Shown: positions 35,381-46,100 of the stretch, in pieces
Position numbering within the stretch: position 1 is the first letter of the stretch
How the letters are laid out: every line of letters begins with the position of its first letter
Origin: Pseudomonas graminis
GTDB taxonomy: Bacteria > Pseudomonadota > Gammaproteobacteria > Pseudomonadales > Pseudomonadaceae
DNA length: 64,000 nt
Assembly: GCF_004364335.1 (NCBI RefSeq)
Contig: NZ_SOCR01000009.1
Coordinates: 128,611 to 192,610 of the forward strand
Direction of reading: 5' to 3'
Notes under the pieces: generated by a model
Databases searched by the model: none
Told to the model about the DNA's origin: nothing
Seen by the model: the letters and a program-made list of their open reading frames with translations, nothing else
Translations under genes and position numbers: made by a program

Positions 35381-37186
35381 TCAACGGGCCAAAGATCGCA
35401 ACTGCCGGACCTTGCTGCGGCGCTCGACGTTCATCCAGTGTTCCAGCGCGCTGACGCTCATGGGGCAGGCAACAAGGAAACCCTGCACCTCGTGACAGCC
35501 CAGTTCGCAGAGGATTTCATAGACGCTTTCGGTTTCCGCCCCTTCCGCGACGACGCGATAGCCAAGGCGCTTCGTCAGATCAACGATGGCTTCCACCAGC
35601 CCGCGATCCTTGTCATTGCTGTCGATGTTTTCCACCAGCGACTTGTCGAGCTTGACCGTGTTGGCCGGCAGTTGCCGCAGGTAGGTCCAGTTGCTGTAGC
35701 CGGTGCCGAAGTCGTCGATGGCAATGTCGATGTTCAATCCGCGCAGGCGCTCCAGTTGAAGCCGGGTGACTTCAGGGTTGTCGCACAGAGCGCTTTCGGT
35801 GAATTCAAGCTCGAAGCCACTTGGATCGAGGCCGCTGACCGCCAATTGCTCGAACAGCGCGTCGCTGAACGATGAGTTGGCCAGATCGATTGCCGACACG
35901 TTCATTGCCACTTTGAAGGCATAGCCCTGCGCCTGCCAGATCGCCGCTTGCGCAACGGCCTTTTTCAGCACCCACAGGCTGAGGGAGCGAATCAACGCGG
36001 TCTTTTCCGCCAAGGGAATGAATTCCATTGGGCTGATCGGGCCCAGCATGGGATGTTGCCAACGCAGCAGCGCTTCGACAGTCACGATGCGGCCGGTCGC
36101 CACTTCCAGCCTCGGCTGGTAGACCAGCGACAGCTGATCCGGGCTGCGCACGGCTTCGGCCAGCGAAGCCAGCAGCAGAAAAGCCCGTTGCTGGGCGAAG
36201 TCCAGGTGCGGCTCGTACCAGCGCCAACCTGTCGACTTGCCGCGGGCCTCGTCCGCCGCGCTGACCACCAGCCGAATCCAGTCATGCTCGTCGCAGCGGT
36301 CCAGGCCCAACGGCAGCACGCCGATGCCGACGTCCATCTGAATGGGGATGTTGCGGCAGATCAGCGGCCGCCGGAAATGCTCCAGCAGTTGCCGGAAGAC
36401 GGTCTCGGCCTGCTCCGGGCGGGCATGACGGGTGATCAGCGCGATGCGCGTGGGGCTGACTTTGTACAGCGCGGTGTCGGCAGGCAACTGGCTGCGGCAG
36501 TTCTCGATCATGCAGCGCACCAGCTCCTGGGCAAAGCTGTAGCCCAGCGCTTTGACGATGCTGTCGAGGAACGCCGGCGCAACCATGTCCAGCGCAACCA
36601 GCGCGTATTTGCGCCGATCGGCCAGGGCGGCGAGGTCTTCTTCCAGGCGCAGGCGGTTGAACAAACCGGTGGGCTGGTCGACATAGCTGGCGTGGCGCAG
36701 GTTGTTGAGGCGCTTCATCACCAACTGGCCATACATCTCCAGCATCGCCAGGTCGCGCGGGTCGAGTGGCGGCCGAGGCGTGCTGTCGATGATGCACAAC
36801 GTGCCCAGGGCCAGGCCATCGGCGGTCACCAGCGGCACGCCGGCATAGAAGCGAATGTGCGGCTCGCCGGTCACCAGCGGATTGTCCCTGAAGCGCGGGT
36901 CGAGCATCGCATCAGGGACCTGAAACGTCTCGTGACTAAGGATGGTGTAGGCGCAGAAGGCGATTTCGCGGGGCGTCTCACGCTCTTCAAGGCCTGCCCG
37001 TGCCCGAAACCACTGGCGGTGCTCACTGACGATGGAAACGAGGGCAATGGGAACCTGAAAGTAATGGGTCACCATTGTTACGACGTGATCGAGTACATCG
37101 TCCGCGGTCGCATCGATGAGCCCCATGTGGGTGATGCGCGAAAGCCGGGAACGCTCGTTCTTGGGCAATGGAGCACTGGTGACCAT
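35381..37186 (-). CDS. GAF - degenerate GGDEF - EAL protein, probable c-di-GMP phosphodiesterase
   Basis: 601 aa. The GAF domain covers residues 25-165. A GGDEF-like domain (170-330) is degenerate: where the GGDEF signature should be, the sequence reads YKVSPTRIAL (241-250), so it cannot be a cyclase. The EAL domain (340-590) retains Glu371 (EALLRW), Asn429, Glu464, Asp491-Asp492 (DDFGTG), Lys512, Glu548 and Gln568, so hydrolysis of c-di-GMP is likely. No membrane segment or signal peptide, hence cytoplasmic. The GAF domain may receive the signal. Confidence 0.92.
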   Translation of the reverse strand: MVTSAPLPKNERSRLSRITHMGLIDATADDVLDHVVTMVTHYFQVPIALVSIVSEHRQWFRARAGLEERETPREIAFCAYTILSHETFQVPDAMLDPRFRDNPLVTGEPHIRFYAGVPLVTADGLALGTLCIIDSTPRPPLDPRDLAMLEMYGQLVMKRLNNLRHASYVDQPTGLFNRLRLEEDLAALADRRKYALVALDMVAPAFLDSIVKALGYSFAQELVRCMIENCRSQLPADTALYKVSPTRIALITRHARPEQAETVFRQLLEHFRRPLICRNIPIQMDVGIGVLPLGLDRCDEHDWIRLVVSAADEARGKSTGWRWYEPHLDFAQQRAFLLLASLAEAVRSPDQLSLVYQPRLEVATGRIVTVEALLRWQHPMLGPISPMEFIPLAEKTALIRSLSLWVLKKAVAQAAIWQAQGYAFKVAMNVSAIDLANSSFSDALFEQLAVSGLDPSGFELEFTESALCDNPEVTRLQLERLRGLNIDIAIDDFGTGYSNWTYLRQLPANTVKLDKSLVENIDSNDKDRGLVEAIVDLTKRLGYRVVAEGAETESVYEILCELGCHEVQGFLVACPMSVSALEHWMNVERRSKVRQLRSLAR

Positions 37187-37358
37187 GGCTGAAATCCCTT
37201 TTAGACCGCTTCGCAGATCGCTTCGCCAGTAGTATCAAAACGATATGTATAGGGAAAATAGCACCGCTTTTTCTCCCATGCAGGCATCGCAGACAAGCGG
37301 TGAATTCCCTTTCACCGCTTCGTACCAAGCATTTTTTGCAGTCACCCACCTGAGGGTT

Positions 37359-38525
37359 TTACTGCACTTGCAGCACTTCATCAGCCTTGCCGCCAGCACC
37401 CTGTATGACCAGATGGATGAAATGCAGCTTTGTGATGACAGCCGGGGGCAGCACGAACGGATAGAAATCCGCCTGCCCCATGGCGCGGGACAACTCATTG
37501 AGCATGCCCGCCAGTTCGATCCACGCGTTGACAAACGAGAGGAACGCCGGACCGCCCGGATGCTGAGGGTCGTACAAGGTCTCCAGGGGGAACGGCTGGT
37601 AGTCGAGGTCCATGTCCCGGGCGCTCATGCCCAGGCTCAGGGCGGTGTCGACCGCGTCCATCATGTGCAGGTAATGCGCCCAGGTTTCGGCCCAGTCTTC
37701 CCATGGGTGCATGGTGGCGTAGGCGCTGACGAAACTCTGCTGCCAGTCGGCCGGCGCGCCGTTCTGGTAGTGATGATCCAGGGCGTCGGCGTAGCTGGCA
37801 CGGTCGTCGCCGAACAGGTTGCGGAAACCGTCCTGCCAGTAGGTGTCGGCAATCAGGCGGTCCCAGTAGTAATGGCCCACTTCATGACGGAAATGCCCAA
37901 GGAGCGTGCGATAGGGTTCGTGCATCTGCACCCGAACCTTCTCACGAATGGCGTCGTCGGCTTCTTCGACGTTGAGGGTGATCAAGCCATTGGCGTGGCC
38001 GGTCGTGGGCAGGTTGCCTTCCAGGTCGACACCGAGGAATTCGAAGGCCAGACCGCGCTCTTCATCCACGCTTTTGGGAATGACCTGAAGGCCGAGGGTG
38101 ATCAACTGCGCCACCAACCGGCGCTTGGCGGTCTCGATCTTGCCCCAGCGCTCGGGGTTTTCAGGCACGGACAGGTCGGGGATGGTTTTGTTGAGGCTGC
38201 AGGCGATGCAGAATTCTCCGGCGTTCAGCGCGGGGAACACCCAGTTGCAGGCCGCCGCTGTGTCGAGGTTGGCGCAACGGCGGTAGAGCCCGGCCTGGGG
38301 CTCGTCGCTGAGACGCCAGGTCTGTGGCTCGGGTCCCGGTTCCAGGGCGGCAATCTTGCTCTGCTCGGGGAGATACCCCAACGCTGCGGAGCAGGCCAGG
38401 CACTGGCTGTTGCGGAAAAACACCGACTGTCCGCAATGGCATTGCCAGACTTTGCTGTTGCGTTTGCTCTCACCGGCGAACGGCGCCGCGATCCGTGTGC
38501 TGAGTTGCTCGAAGAACTGGAACAT
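37359..38525 (-). CDS. Putative zinc-binding metallopeptidase with N-terminal zinc ribbon
   Basis: 388 aa from ATG 38525 (MFQFFEQLST) with AGGAT upstream. A zinc ribbon is formed by Cys29, Cys31, Cys42 and Cys45, and a second C-x2-C is found at CIAC. The metalloprotease motif is HEVGHYYW (His214, Glu215, His218), and HPWEDWAETWAHY about 60-70 residues further offers the third ligand. This is the DUF2248 family. There is no signal peptide, so it acts in the cytoplasm. The substrate is unknown. Confidence 0.88.
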   Translation of the reverse strand: MFQFFEQLSTRIAAPFAGESKRNSKVWQCHCGQSVFFRNSQCLACSAALGYLPEQSKIAALEPGPEPQTWRLSDEPQAGLYRRCANLDTAAACNWVFPALNAGEFCIACSLNKTIPDLSVPENPERWGKIETAKRRLVAQLITLGLQVIPKSVDEERGLAFEFLGVDLEGNLPTTGHANGLITLNVEEADDAIREKVRVQMHEPYRTLLGHFRHEVGHYYWDRLIADTYWQDGFRNLFGDDRASYADALDHHYQNGAPADWQQSFVSAYATMHPWEDWAETWAHYLHMMDAVDTALSLGMSARDMDLDYQPFPLETLYDPQHPGGPAFLSFVNAWIELAGMLNELSRAMGQADFYPFVLPPAVITKLHFIHLVIQGAGGKADEVLQVQ

Positions 38526-38602
38526 GGCGATATCCTGATGGGGCTGCAAGCACTAGATCGCCAAGGGTGGCGGGGGTTCCGTGGGATCTGTGCTTACTCT
38601 TG

Positions 38603-39449
38603 GTCCCGCCTAACGGCGGGACTGTTTCGCCTTCGGCGAGTTACTTGGAAAAGCACCCCAAGTAACCAAGGGTGCTTGCTCTCGGTTGGGCCCGACTTCG
38701 TCAGGGTTCCCTCACTTCGACGACGCTCCGAGGGCACGCGCCGAACGGACATCCATGTCCTAGCGGCGCTCTCGCGGCATCCATGCCGCTCGGCCCACTC
38801 CGCGTCGTCTGCGTTCGGCCTGCACCCAAGTCGCGATTGGCGGTGTCCGGGCTGGCTGTGTATGAAGATCAAGATCAAAAGCAGATCAAGTGCTTCCCGG
38901 CTGAAGCCGGTCCTACGGGGTGCGGGTTGTTTCTGCTAATCGTTTCCACGCTCCGCGTCCCTGGATGACGCGGAGCGTCTTGGGGATGCGTGCCCACGCG
39001 GAGCGTGGGTACGATCGGTTGCCGAACTGCGAAACTGATGGTGACTGAACTGCCACCTTCCCGGCTGAAGCCGGTCCCAGTAACGGCAACGCGTGCATTC
39101 CGCGAGACTAGCGGCAGACCTCGACCGTGGGACCCCCCGGCTTCAGCCGGGAAGCTTTTGATCTGCTTTTGATCTGCTTTTGATCTTCGTACACAAAAAG
39201 CTCAGTCACCGCCAATCGCGACTTGGGTGCAGGCTGAACGCAGGTCTTGCGCAGTGGGTCGAGCCGCATGGATGCGGCGAGAGCGCCGTCAGGACATGGA
39301 TGTCCGTTCGGCGCGGGCCCACGGAGCGAGACCGGAGTGAAGGTACTCCGACGCAGGAGGAGCCAAACCAGGAGCAGGCACCCTTGGTTACTTGGGGTGC
39401 TTTTCCAAGTAACTCGCCGAAGGCGAAACCGAGGCCGTTAGGCCGACGC
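38603..39449. repeat. Large nested inverted repeat (about 310-bp arms) with class C REPs in the centre
   Basis: The left arm (about 38603-38912) and right arm (about 39134-39449, inverted) share long identical blocks such as GTTACTTGGAAAAGCACCCC, AAGTAACCAAGGGTGC, GAACGGACATCCATGTCCT and CACCCAAGTCGCGATTGGCG. The arms run into class C REP sequences. The centre carries another small inverted pair, CACGCTCCGCGT and ACGCGGAGCGTG. No transposase is inside. The short frames across it look like repeat artefacts. It ends 13 bp before the ligA stop. Confidence 0.88.
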
Positions 39450-39462
39450 CCTTGATCTTGAT

Positions 39463-41811
39463 CTAGCTTAAATCAACGCCATGCTGCTTCAGAAACCCCA
39501 TAAACGCTTCTTCGTCGAGCACCTTCAAGCCCAGCTCATTTGCCTTGGTCAACTTCGAGCCCGCCCCCGGCCCGGCCACCACCGTGTGGGTCTTCGCCGA
39601 GACCGAACCGGACACCTTCGCCCCCAGTCCCTCCAGCTTCTCCTTCGCCACATCCCGGCTCATCAACTCCAGTGAACCAGTCAGGACCCACGTCTGCCCT
39701 GCCAGCGGCAAGCCCTCGACCACCTTCTTCTCGCTCTGCCAGTGCATGCCGAAATCCTTCAGCTGCTGCTCGATCGCCAACGCCCGCTGCGCATGCTCCG
39801 GCACATCGAAAAACGCCCTCACCGCCTGCGCCTGCTTCTCCGGCAGGGTCTGGCGCATATCCAGCCAGTCCGCCTTGACGACCGCCTCAAGGGTGCCGAA
39901 CTTGTCCGCCAGCTTCTGCGCCGCACCCGGCCCCACCGATGGAATATTCAGCTTGTCCAGCATGCCGCCCAGGGTCGCGCTCGCCGCGAACTCCGCGCCC
40001 AGGTCGCCCGTGTCCTGCAGCTGCATCTGGCATTCGCCGAGCAAGGCGCCGATCACCTTCTGGTTGTGCTCGTCCTCGAAGAAACTGTGGATCTCATGGG
40101 CGACTTCCAGGCCCACGTCCGGCAAATACGTCAGCACCTCCGGCAGCGCCACAATCACCCGATCCAGCGAACCCAGCGAGCGCGCCAGCACCTTCGCCGT
40201 CTCCTCGCCCACGTCTGGAATGCCCAGCGCATAGATGAAGCGCGCCAGCGTCGGCTGTTTGCTGTCATCGATGGCCTTGAGCAGCTTCTTGCTGGAGATC
40301 TCGGCAAAACCCTCCAGGTCGATGATCTGCTCGTACGTCAGCTTGTACAGATCGGCGGGCGAACCAATGAGCTTCTCGTCCACCAGTTGCTCGATGGTTT
40401 TGTCGCCCAGCCCTTCGATGTCCATCGCCCGGCGCGAGACGTAATGGATGATCGCCTGTTTCAGCTGTGCACCGCAGGCCAGACGGCCGACGCAGCGATA
40501 CACCGCGCCCTCGCTGATGGTTTCCTTGCCCTTGCTGCGTTTGATCAGTTGCGTACGCTCGACCTGCGAACCACACACCGGGCAGGTCTGCGGTATCTCA
40601 ACAGCACGCGCGTCTTTCGGGCGGCGCTCCTGAACAACCTGCACCACCTGGGGAATCACGTCGCCGGCGCGGCGGATGATCACCGTGTCGCCGATCATCA
40701 GGCCCAGACGCGCCACTTCGTCCATGTTGTGCAGCGTCGCGTTGGCGACGGTCACACCGGCGACTTTCACCGGCTTCAAACGGGCGACCGGCGTGACGGC
40801 GCCGGTGCGGCCGACCTGGAACTCGACGTCGAGCAGCTCGGTGAGTTCTTCCATGGCAGGGAATTTATGGGCGATCGCCCAACGCGGTTCGCGGGCGCGG
40901 AAACCCAGCTCGCGCTGGGCGGCAATGCTGTTCACCTTGAACACCACACCGTCGATTTCGTACGGCAGCGACAGACGTTTCTCGCCGATGTCGTGGTAGT
41001 ACTTCAGGCAGTCCTCGATGCCGTGGGCGATTTTCATCTCGCGGCTGATCGGCATGCCCCACTCTTTCAGCTGCTGCAGGTTGCCGGTGTGGGTGTCGGC
41101 GATGTCGTGGGACACCTGGCCGATGCCATAGCAGCAGAATTCCAGCGGACGGTTGGCGGTGATTTTCGAATCCAGCTGGCGCAGGCTGCCGGCCGCCGCG
41201 TTGCGCGGATTGGCGAAGGTCTTGCCGCCCACTTCCAGCTGACTGGCATTCAGACGCTCGAAACCGGCCTTGGACATAAACACTTCACCGCGCACTTCAA
41301 GGGTGTCCGGCCAGCCCTTGCCGTGCAGCTTCAGCGGGATGTTGCGCACGGTGCGCACGTTGACGCTGATGTCTTCGCCGGTGGTACCGTCGCCGCGGGT
41401 GGCGCCACGCACCAGCGCGCCGTTCTGGTACAGCAGGCTCACCGCCAGGCCGTCGAGTTTCGGCTCGCAGCTGTATTCCACCTTCTTCGAAGCAGCGGGC
41501 AGGTCCAGCCCTTCGTTGACCCTGCGATCGAACTCGAGCATGTCGGTTTCTTCGAAGGCGTTGCCCAGGCTCAGCATGGGAATTTCGTGGCGCACCTGAG
41601 TGAACGCCGACAGCGCCGCACTGCCCACCCGCTGGGTCGGCGAGTCCGGGGTCACCAGATGCGGGTTCTCCGCCTCCAGCGCTTTCAGCTCGTGGAACAG
41701 CCGGTCGTACTCAACGTCCGGGATGCTCGGCTCGTCGAGGACGTGATAGCGGTAGTTGTGCTGATCCAGCTCAGCGCGCAGTTCAAGGATGCGGGTTTCG
41801 GCGGCTTTCAT
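39463..41811 (-). CDS. ligA: NAD-dependent DNA ligase
   Basis: 782 aa from ATG 41811 (MKAAETRILE). Domain order: Ia helix pair, adenylation domain with Lys118 in EPKLDG, OB fold, four-cysteine zinc finger (CPVCGSQV and later CVGRLACG), HhH repeats and C-terminal BRCT domain (GQTWVLTGSLELMSRDVAKEKLEGLG). Full length. It seals nicks during replication. Its start is only 20 bp behind a terminator-like hairpin. Confidence 0.97.
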   Translation of the reverse strand: MKAAETRILELRAELDQHNYRYHVLDEPSIPDVEYDRLFHELKALEAENPHLVTPDSPTQRVGSAALSAFTQVRHEIPMLSLGNAFEETDMLEFDRRVNEGLDLPAASKKVEYSCEPKLDGLAVSLLYQNGALVRGATRGDGTTGEDISVNVRTVRNIPLKLHGKGWPDTLEVRGEVFMSKAGFERLNASQLEVGGKTFANPRNAAAGSLRQLDSKITANRPLEFCCYGIGQVSHDIADTHTGNLQQLKEWGMPISREMKIAHGIEDCLKYYHDIGEKRLSLPYEIDGVVFKVNSIAAQRELGFRAREPRWAIAHKFPAMEELTELLDVEFQVGRTGAVTPVARLKPVKVAGVTVANATLHNMDEVARLGLMIGDTVIIRRAGDVIPQVVQVVQERRPKDARAVEIPQTCPVCGSQVERTQLIKRSKGKETISEGAVYRCVGRLACGAQLKQAIIHYVSRRAMDIEGLGDKTIEQLVDEKLIGSPADLYKLTYEQIIDLEGFAEISSKKLLKAIDDSKQPTLARFIYALGIPDVGEETAKVLARSLGSLDRVIVALPEVLTYLPDVGLEVAHEIHSFFEDEHNQKVIGALLGECQMQLQDTGDLGAEFAASATLGGMLDKLNIPSVGPGAAQKLADKFGTLEAVVKADWLDMRQTLPEKQAQAVRAFFDVPEHAQRALAIEQQLKDFGMHWQSEKKVVEGLPLAGQTWVLTGSLELMSRDVAKEKLEGLGAKVSGSVSAKTHTVVAGPGAGSKLTKANELGLKVLDEEAFMGFLKQHGVDLS

Positions 41812-41830
41812 AAGTGTGGTCTCGAAATGC

Positions 41831-41852
41831 AAAAGAGCAGCCGAAGCTGCTC
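41831..41852 (-). terminator. UUCG-loop hairpin with T tract between zipA and ligA
   Basis: On the minus strand GAGCAGC-TTCG-GCTGCTC (41852 to 41835) is followed by TTTT. It is a compact, stable terminator shape, but the ligA start lies 20 bp further, so it would also be part of the ligA leader. It may attenuate zipA transcripts into ligA. Confidence 0.7.
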
Positions 41853-41871
41853 AATTTGTAATGCTTGTCAC

Positions 41872-41960
41872 TGTAGGAGCGCGGTTGGACGCGAAAGTGT
41901 CAGAACAATCGACGCGGTGGTGACTGACCCACCGCAATCGCGGGCAAGCGCGCGCCTACA
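41872..41960. repeat. REP doublet, class A, slightly degenerate
   Basis: The left element is GAGCGCGGTTGGACGCG (two changes). The right, inverted element reads GCGGGCAAGCGCGCGCC. It lies between zipA and ligA, upstream of the hairpin on the minus strand. Confidence 0.8.
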
Positions 41961-41980
41961 GGGGCGCGCTAATCAACAAT

Positions 41981-42829
41981 TCAGCGACGCTGGGTCAGGG
42001 CGCGGCGTTCGAACTCGACGATGCGCTGACGGTAATGCTCAATGGTCTGCGCAGTCATGACGCTGCGCTGGTCGTCTTTCAATTCACCATTCAGCTCGTG
42101 GGCCAGCTTGCGAGCGGCGGCGACCATCACATCGAAGGCCTGCTTCGGATGACGCGGCCCTGGCAGACCCAGGAAGAAGCTCACGGCGCGTGTGCTGAAG
42201 TGGTCGATGTCGTCCAGATCGAACACGCCCGGCTTGACCGCATTGGCCATCGAGAACAGCACTTCGCCGTTGCCGGCCATGCTTTCGTGACGGTGAAAGA
42301 TGTCCATTTCGCCGAAGCGCAGACCGCTTTCCAGAATGTTCTGCAACAGCGCCGGGCCCTTGAAGCCGCTTTCGTCCCGGGAAATCACGCTGATCACCAG
42401 CACTTCTTCAACCGGTGGCAGGTCCTTGTCTTCGGTGATGCGCTGGTTCGGCTTGTCATCCGGGAAATCGTCGTCGCGTGCGCTGAACAGGTCAGGACTG
42501 GCGCTCAGGTTCAGGTCGCCCTGGTGCGGCTCGTCCTTGCGCTTGCCGCGTCGCGGTTCACGTTCGGCGCGCTCGCGGGGCGCTGCACTCATCGTCGGCA
42601 GGTCGTGCTCGTCGAGTTTCGGTTCTTTATGGGTGTCCAGGACGCGCGCAGGGCCCAACACTTCGGCGGACGTCGGTTCGTCGTCGTCCGGCAGGTTGGA
42701 TAAGCTGCGGTCCAGTCTGAATTTCAATTTGCCCTTGCCGCCGCGCATACGGCGCCAGCCGTCAAACAGAATACCGGCAATGACAATAATGCCGATGACG
42801 ATCAGCCACTCTCGCAGACCGATTTCCAT
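41981..42829 (-). CDS. zipA: Cell division protein ZipA
   Basis: 282 aa. One N-terminal membrane anchor (REWLIVIGIIVIAGILFDGW) is followed by a charged, Pro/Asp-rich linker (residues about 30-140) and the C-terminal FtsZ-binding domain starting near VLVISVISRDESGFKGPALL. It tethers FtsZ to the inner membrane. Order smc-zipA-ligA is usual for Pseudomonas. Confidence 0.96.
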   Translation of the reverse strand: MEIGLREWLIVIGIIVIAGILFDGWRRMRGGKGKLKFRLDRSLSNLPDDDEPTSAEVLGPARVLDTHKEPKLDEHDLPTMSAAPRERAEREPRRGKRKDEPHQGDLNLSASPDLFSARDDDFPDDKPNQRITEDKDLPPVEEVLVISVISRDESGFKGPALLQNILESGLRFGEMDIFHRHESMAGNGEVLFSMANAVKPGVFDLDDIDHFSTRAVSFFLGLPGPRHPKQAFDVMVAAARKLAHELNGELKDDQRSVMTAQTIEHYRQRIVEFERRALTQRR

Positions 42830-43103
42830 GTAGTCCCGTGCCTCTAATGAAATTCTGAAAATTAAGGGCGCAAACCCCTTTAAAACGTGGAGCCAACTCT
42901 ATGTTCTGAATGGCCTTTTACCCACGCGAAATGGAAAAGTGGACATTAAGCTAGCACGACCAAAGGCAACTTTACACCGTCTGTTACATCTGGCAGGTCA
43001 CAAGCATCTGTCACGCTGCAACGGCGGTTCCTGTACTGGACGTCCGTGCGCCACTTTTCCCTGCAAATCTGCCTGATCGCTACGCGATCAACTGCGCATC
43101 CTG
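42830..43103. other. Intergenic between smc and zipA
   Basis: 274 bp, partly AT-rich (around 42850-42970), probably holding the zipA promoter. No frame or repeat that I can support. Confidence 0.4.
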
Positions 43104-46100
43104 CTACGACTCCACCAGCGCCATCGCCTCCTCTACGTCCACCGCCACCAGCCTTGAACAACCCGGTTCGTGCATGGTGACGCCCATCAACTGGTCAGCC
43201 ATTTCCATGGCGATCTTGTTGTGGGTGATGTAGATGAACTGCACCGTCTGCGACATCTCTTTGACCAACCGGGCATAGCGCCCCACGTTGGCGTCGTCCA
43301 GCGGTGCATCGACCTCGTCGAGCATGCAGAACGGCGCCGGGTTGAGTTTGAAGATGGCAAAAACCAGCGCCAGCGCGGTCAGGGCTTTCTCGCCCCCGGA
43401 CAGCAAATGGATCGTGCTGTTTTTCTTGCCGGGAGGACGCGCCATGATCGTCACCCCTGTATCGAGTAAATCTTCGCCCGTCAGTTCCAAGTAAGCGCTG
43501 CCACCACCGAAAACTTTTGGAAAAAGTGCCTGAATTCCGCTGTTTATCTGATCAAAGGTCTCTTTGAAACGGTTGCGGGTTTCTTTGTCGATCTTGCGGA
43601 TCACGTTTTCCAGCGTGTCCAGCGCTTCGACCAGATCGGCGTCCTGGGCGTCCAGATAGCGTTTGCGTTCGGACTGCTGCTGATACTCGTCGATGGCGGC
43701 CAGGTTGATGGCGCCCAGACGCTGAATCCGCGCGGCGATACGTTCCAGTTCTTCTTCGGCGGCCTTCTCGTTGGCGTCGGCGGTCAGGGTGGCCAACACG
43801 CCGTCCAGGTCGTAGCCGTCTTCGTGCAGTTGCTCCTGAAGCGTCTTGCGTCGCACGGTCAGCGATTGCCATTCCAGGCGCTGCTGCTCCAGTTGTCCAC
43901 GCAACAGCGCCGATTGCTGCTCGGCCTGGTTGCGACGTTTCTCGGCTTCGCGCAGTTCGCGGTCGGCGTCTTCCAGGGCGTTCTTGGCGGTACGCATCTC
44001 TTCGTCGACGACCATGCGCTTTTCCAGCAGCTCTTCGAGCTTCATGCGCAGTTCTTCCAGCGGCGCGGCGCCCTCCTCCAGGTTCAGGCTCAGTTGCTCG
44101 CGCTTCTCGGTCAGGCGCTCGGACTGCATCTCCAGACGCTCCAGGGCCTGGCGCGTGGAATCATGCTGCGCGCGCAACGAACCCAGGCGCACCGCCAACT
44201 GGTTGGCGTGATCCTTATGCTGGCGGGCTTCCTGGCGCACCCGGTCCAGACGCTCGCGCAGGCTGTCGCGCCGGGCCAGCAGCAGCTCGCGCTGTTCGGT
44301 GTCCAGCGCCATGCTGTCGAGGGCGTCCTGCAATTGCAGGCGGGATTCGCCGAGGGTTTCCTGCTCCATGGCCCGCTGTTCGGCCAATTCGGTCAATTCT
44401 TCATCGAGCCGGGTGCGGCGCAGGGTCAACTGCTCGACTTTGGCTTTGGTAGCGGACAACTGCGCCTTGAGCTCGCTCTGCTGACGGGCTTCGTCCTGCA
44501 AGCGGCGGCGCAATTGCTCGCGGTTGTCTTCCTGGGTGCGTTGCTGTTCGCGCTGAGTTAACAGTTGCTCATCAAGCGCCGCCAACGTCGCTTCGCGCTC
44601 TTCGCGCTCGGCTTCCAGACGCTGCAATTCTTGACCCCGCGCCAGCACGCCGCTTTCAGCCTCGCTGGCGCGGCGCACCCGCAAAAAATCCCGCCCGACC
44701 CAGTAGCCGTCGCGGCTGATCAGGCTCTCACCGGCGCCCAGTTGCCCGCGCAACGCCAGCGCATCGTCGAGGGTTTCAACGGGTTTGACTTGGCCGAGCC
44801 AGTGGCTCAGATCGACCTGGGTATCGACCTTGTCCAGCAGGCTGCCGGGGATCCGCGTGAGGTCAGCGCCGGGACTCACCAGGCGCAGGTCGCCCTGACT
44901 GAAGCCGGCCAGATCAAGGCCGGCGAAATCATCCACCAGCACCGCATTCAGGTCGGCGCCCAGCACAGTTTCCACGGCCATTTCCCAGCCCGCCTCGACC
45001 CGCAGCCCTTCTGCCAGACGCGGACGCTCACTGAGTTGATGATCGCGCAGCCATTCGGCGGTGCCCGTGCCGGGATCGAGTGCCGCCTGTTGCAGGGCTT
45101 CCAGGGAAGCGAGCCGGCCATTCAACCGCTGCAGATCGCCCTGGGCCTGCTGCTGCGACTGGGTCGCCTGTTGCAGATCGACGCGCAGTTGCTCAAGGCG
45201 CTCGATCAGTTGTTCTTCTTCAGCGGTCAGTTCTTCGAAGGCCATTTCCCGCGCGGCGAGGTCTTCGCTCAGCTCAAGAATCGCGGCGTCCTCAGGATCG
45301 GCCGCGAGCAATTGACGCTCTTCGCCCAAACGCCGCTGACGCTCGGCCAGGCGCTCCAGGCTGGTTTCCAGCTGCTGAATGCGCGACTGCTGCACTTCCG
45401 CCTGGCGCCGGGGTTCGGCGGACGTGAGGTTGAAGGCGTCCCACTGCTCCTGCCAGCCGTGCATGGCGGTTTCGGCGTCTTCCAGCGCGGCGGCGGATTC
45501 TTCGGCGGCCGCGAGGGTGATTTCCTGCTCCGGCTCAAGCATTTCCAGCTCTTCGCCAAGGGTCGCCAGCAGCGTGCGGTCGTGGCCCAAATGGGATTCG
45601 GTTTCCAGGCGCGCACGCTCGGCTTCGCGCAGGTCATCCTGCAACTGACGCAAGCGCTGCTGGCCGTGCTGGATGCTCTGCTCGACCCGGGCGATGTCGC
45701 CGCCCACGGAATAGAAACGCCCCTGCACCAGATTGAATCGCTCGGACAGGTCGTGATGACCGTCGCGCAGGCGCTCGATGGCGGCGTCGGCGCTGCGCTG
45801 ATCGGCGACCAACGACTCGAAGCCGACTTCCTGATTGCCGATCACCGATTCGCGCTGAGCCACTTGCTCGTTCAGCGCCTGCCAGCGCAACGCCGACAGT
45901 TGCGCCTTGAGCTGACGCTCTTCGGCTTTGTATTCCTGATATTTCTCGGCCGCCTGGGCCTGACGCTGCAGACGCTCCAGCTGACGACCCAGTTCGTCGC
46001 GCAAATCGGTCAGGCGCGCGAGGTTCTCGTGGGTACGGCGAATGCGGTTTTCGGTGTCGCGCCGACGCTCCTTGTACTTGGAGATGCCGGCGGCTTCTTC

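Noticed and set aside
39180..39455. Open frames in the large inverted repeat
   Set aside because: The same peptide can be read from both arms; this reflects the DNA repeat and not a gene.
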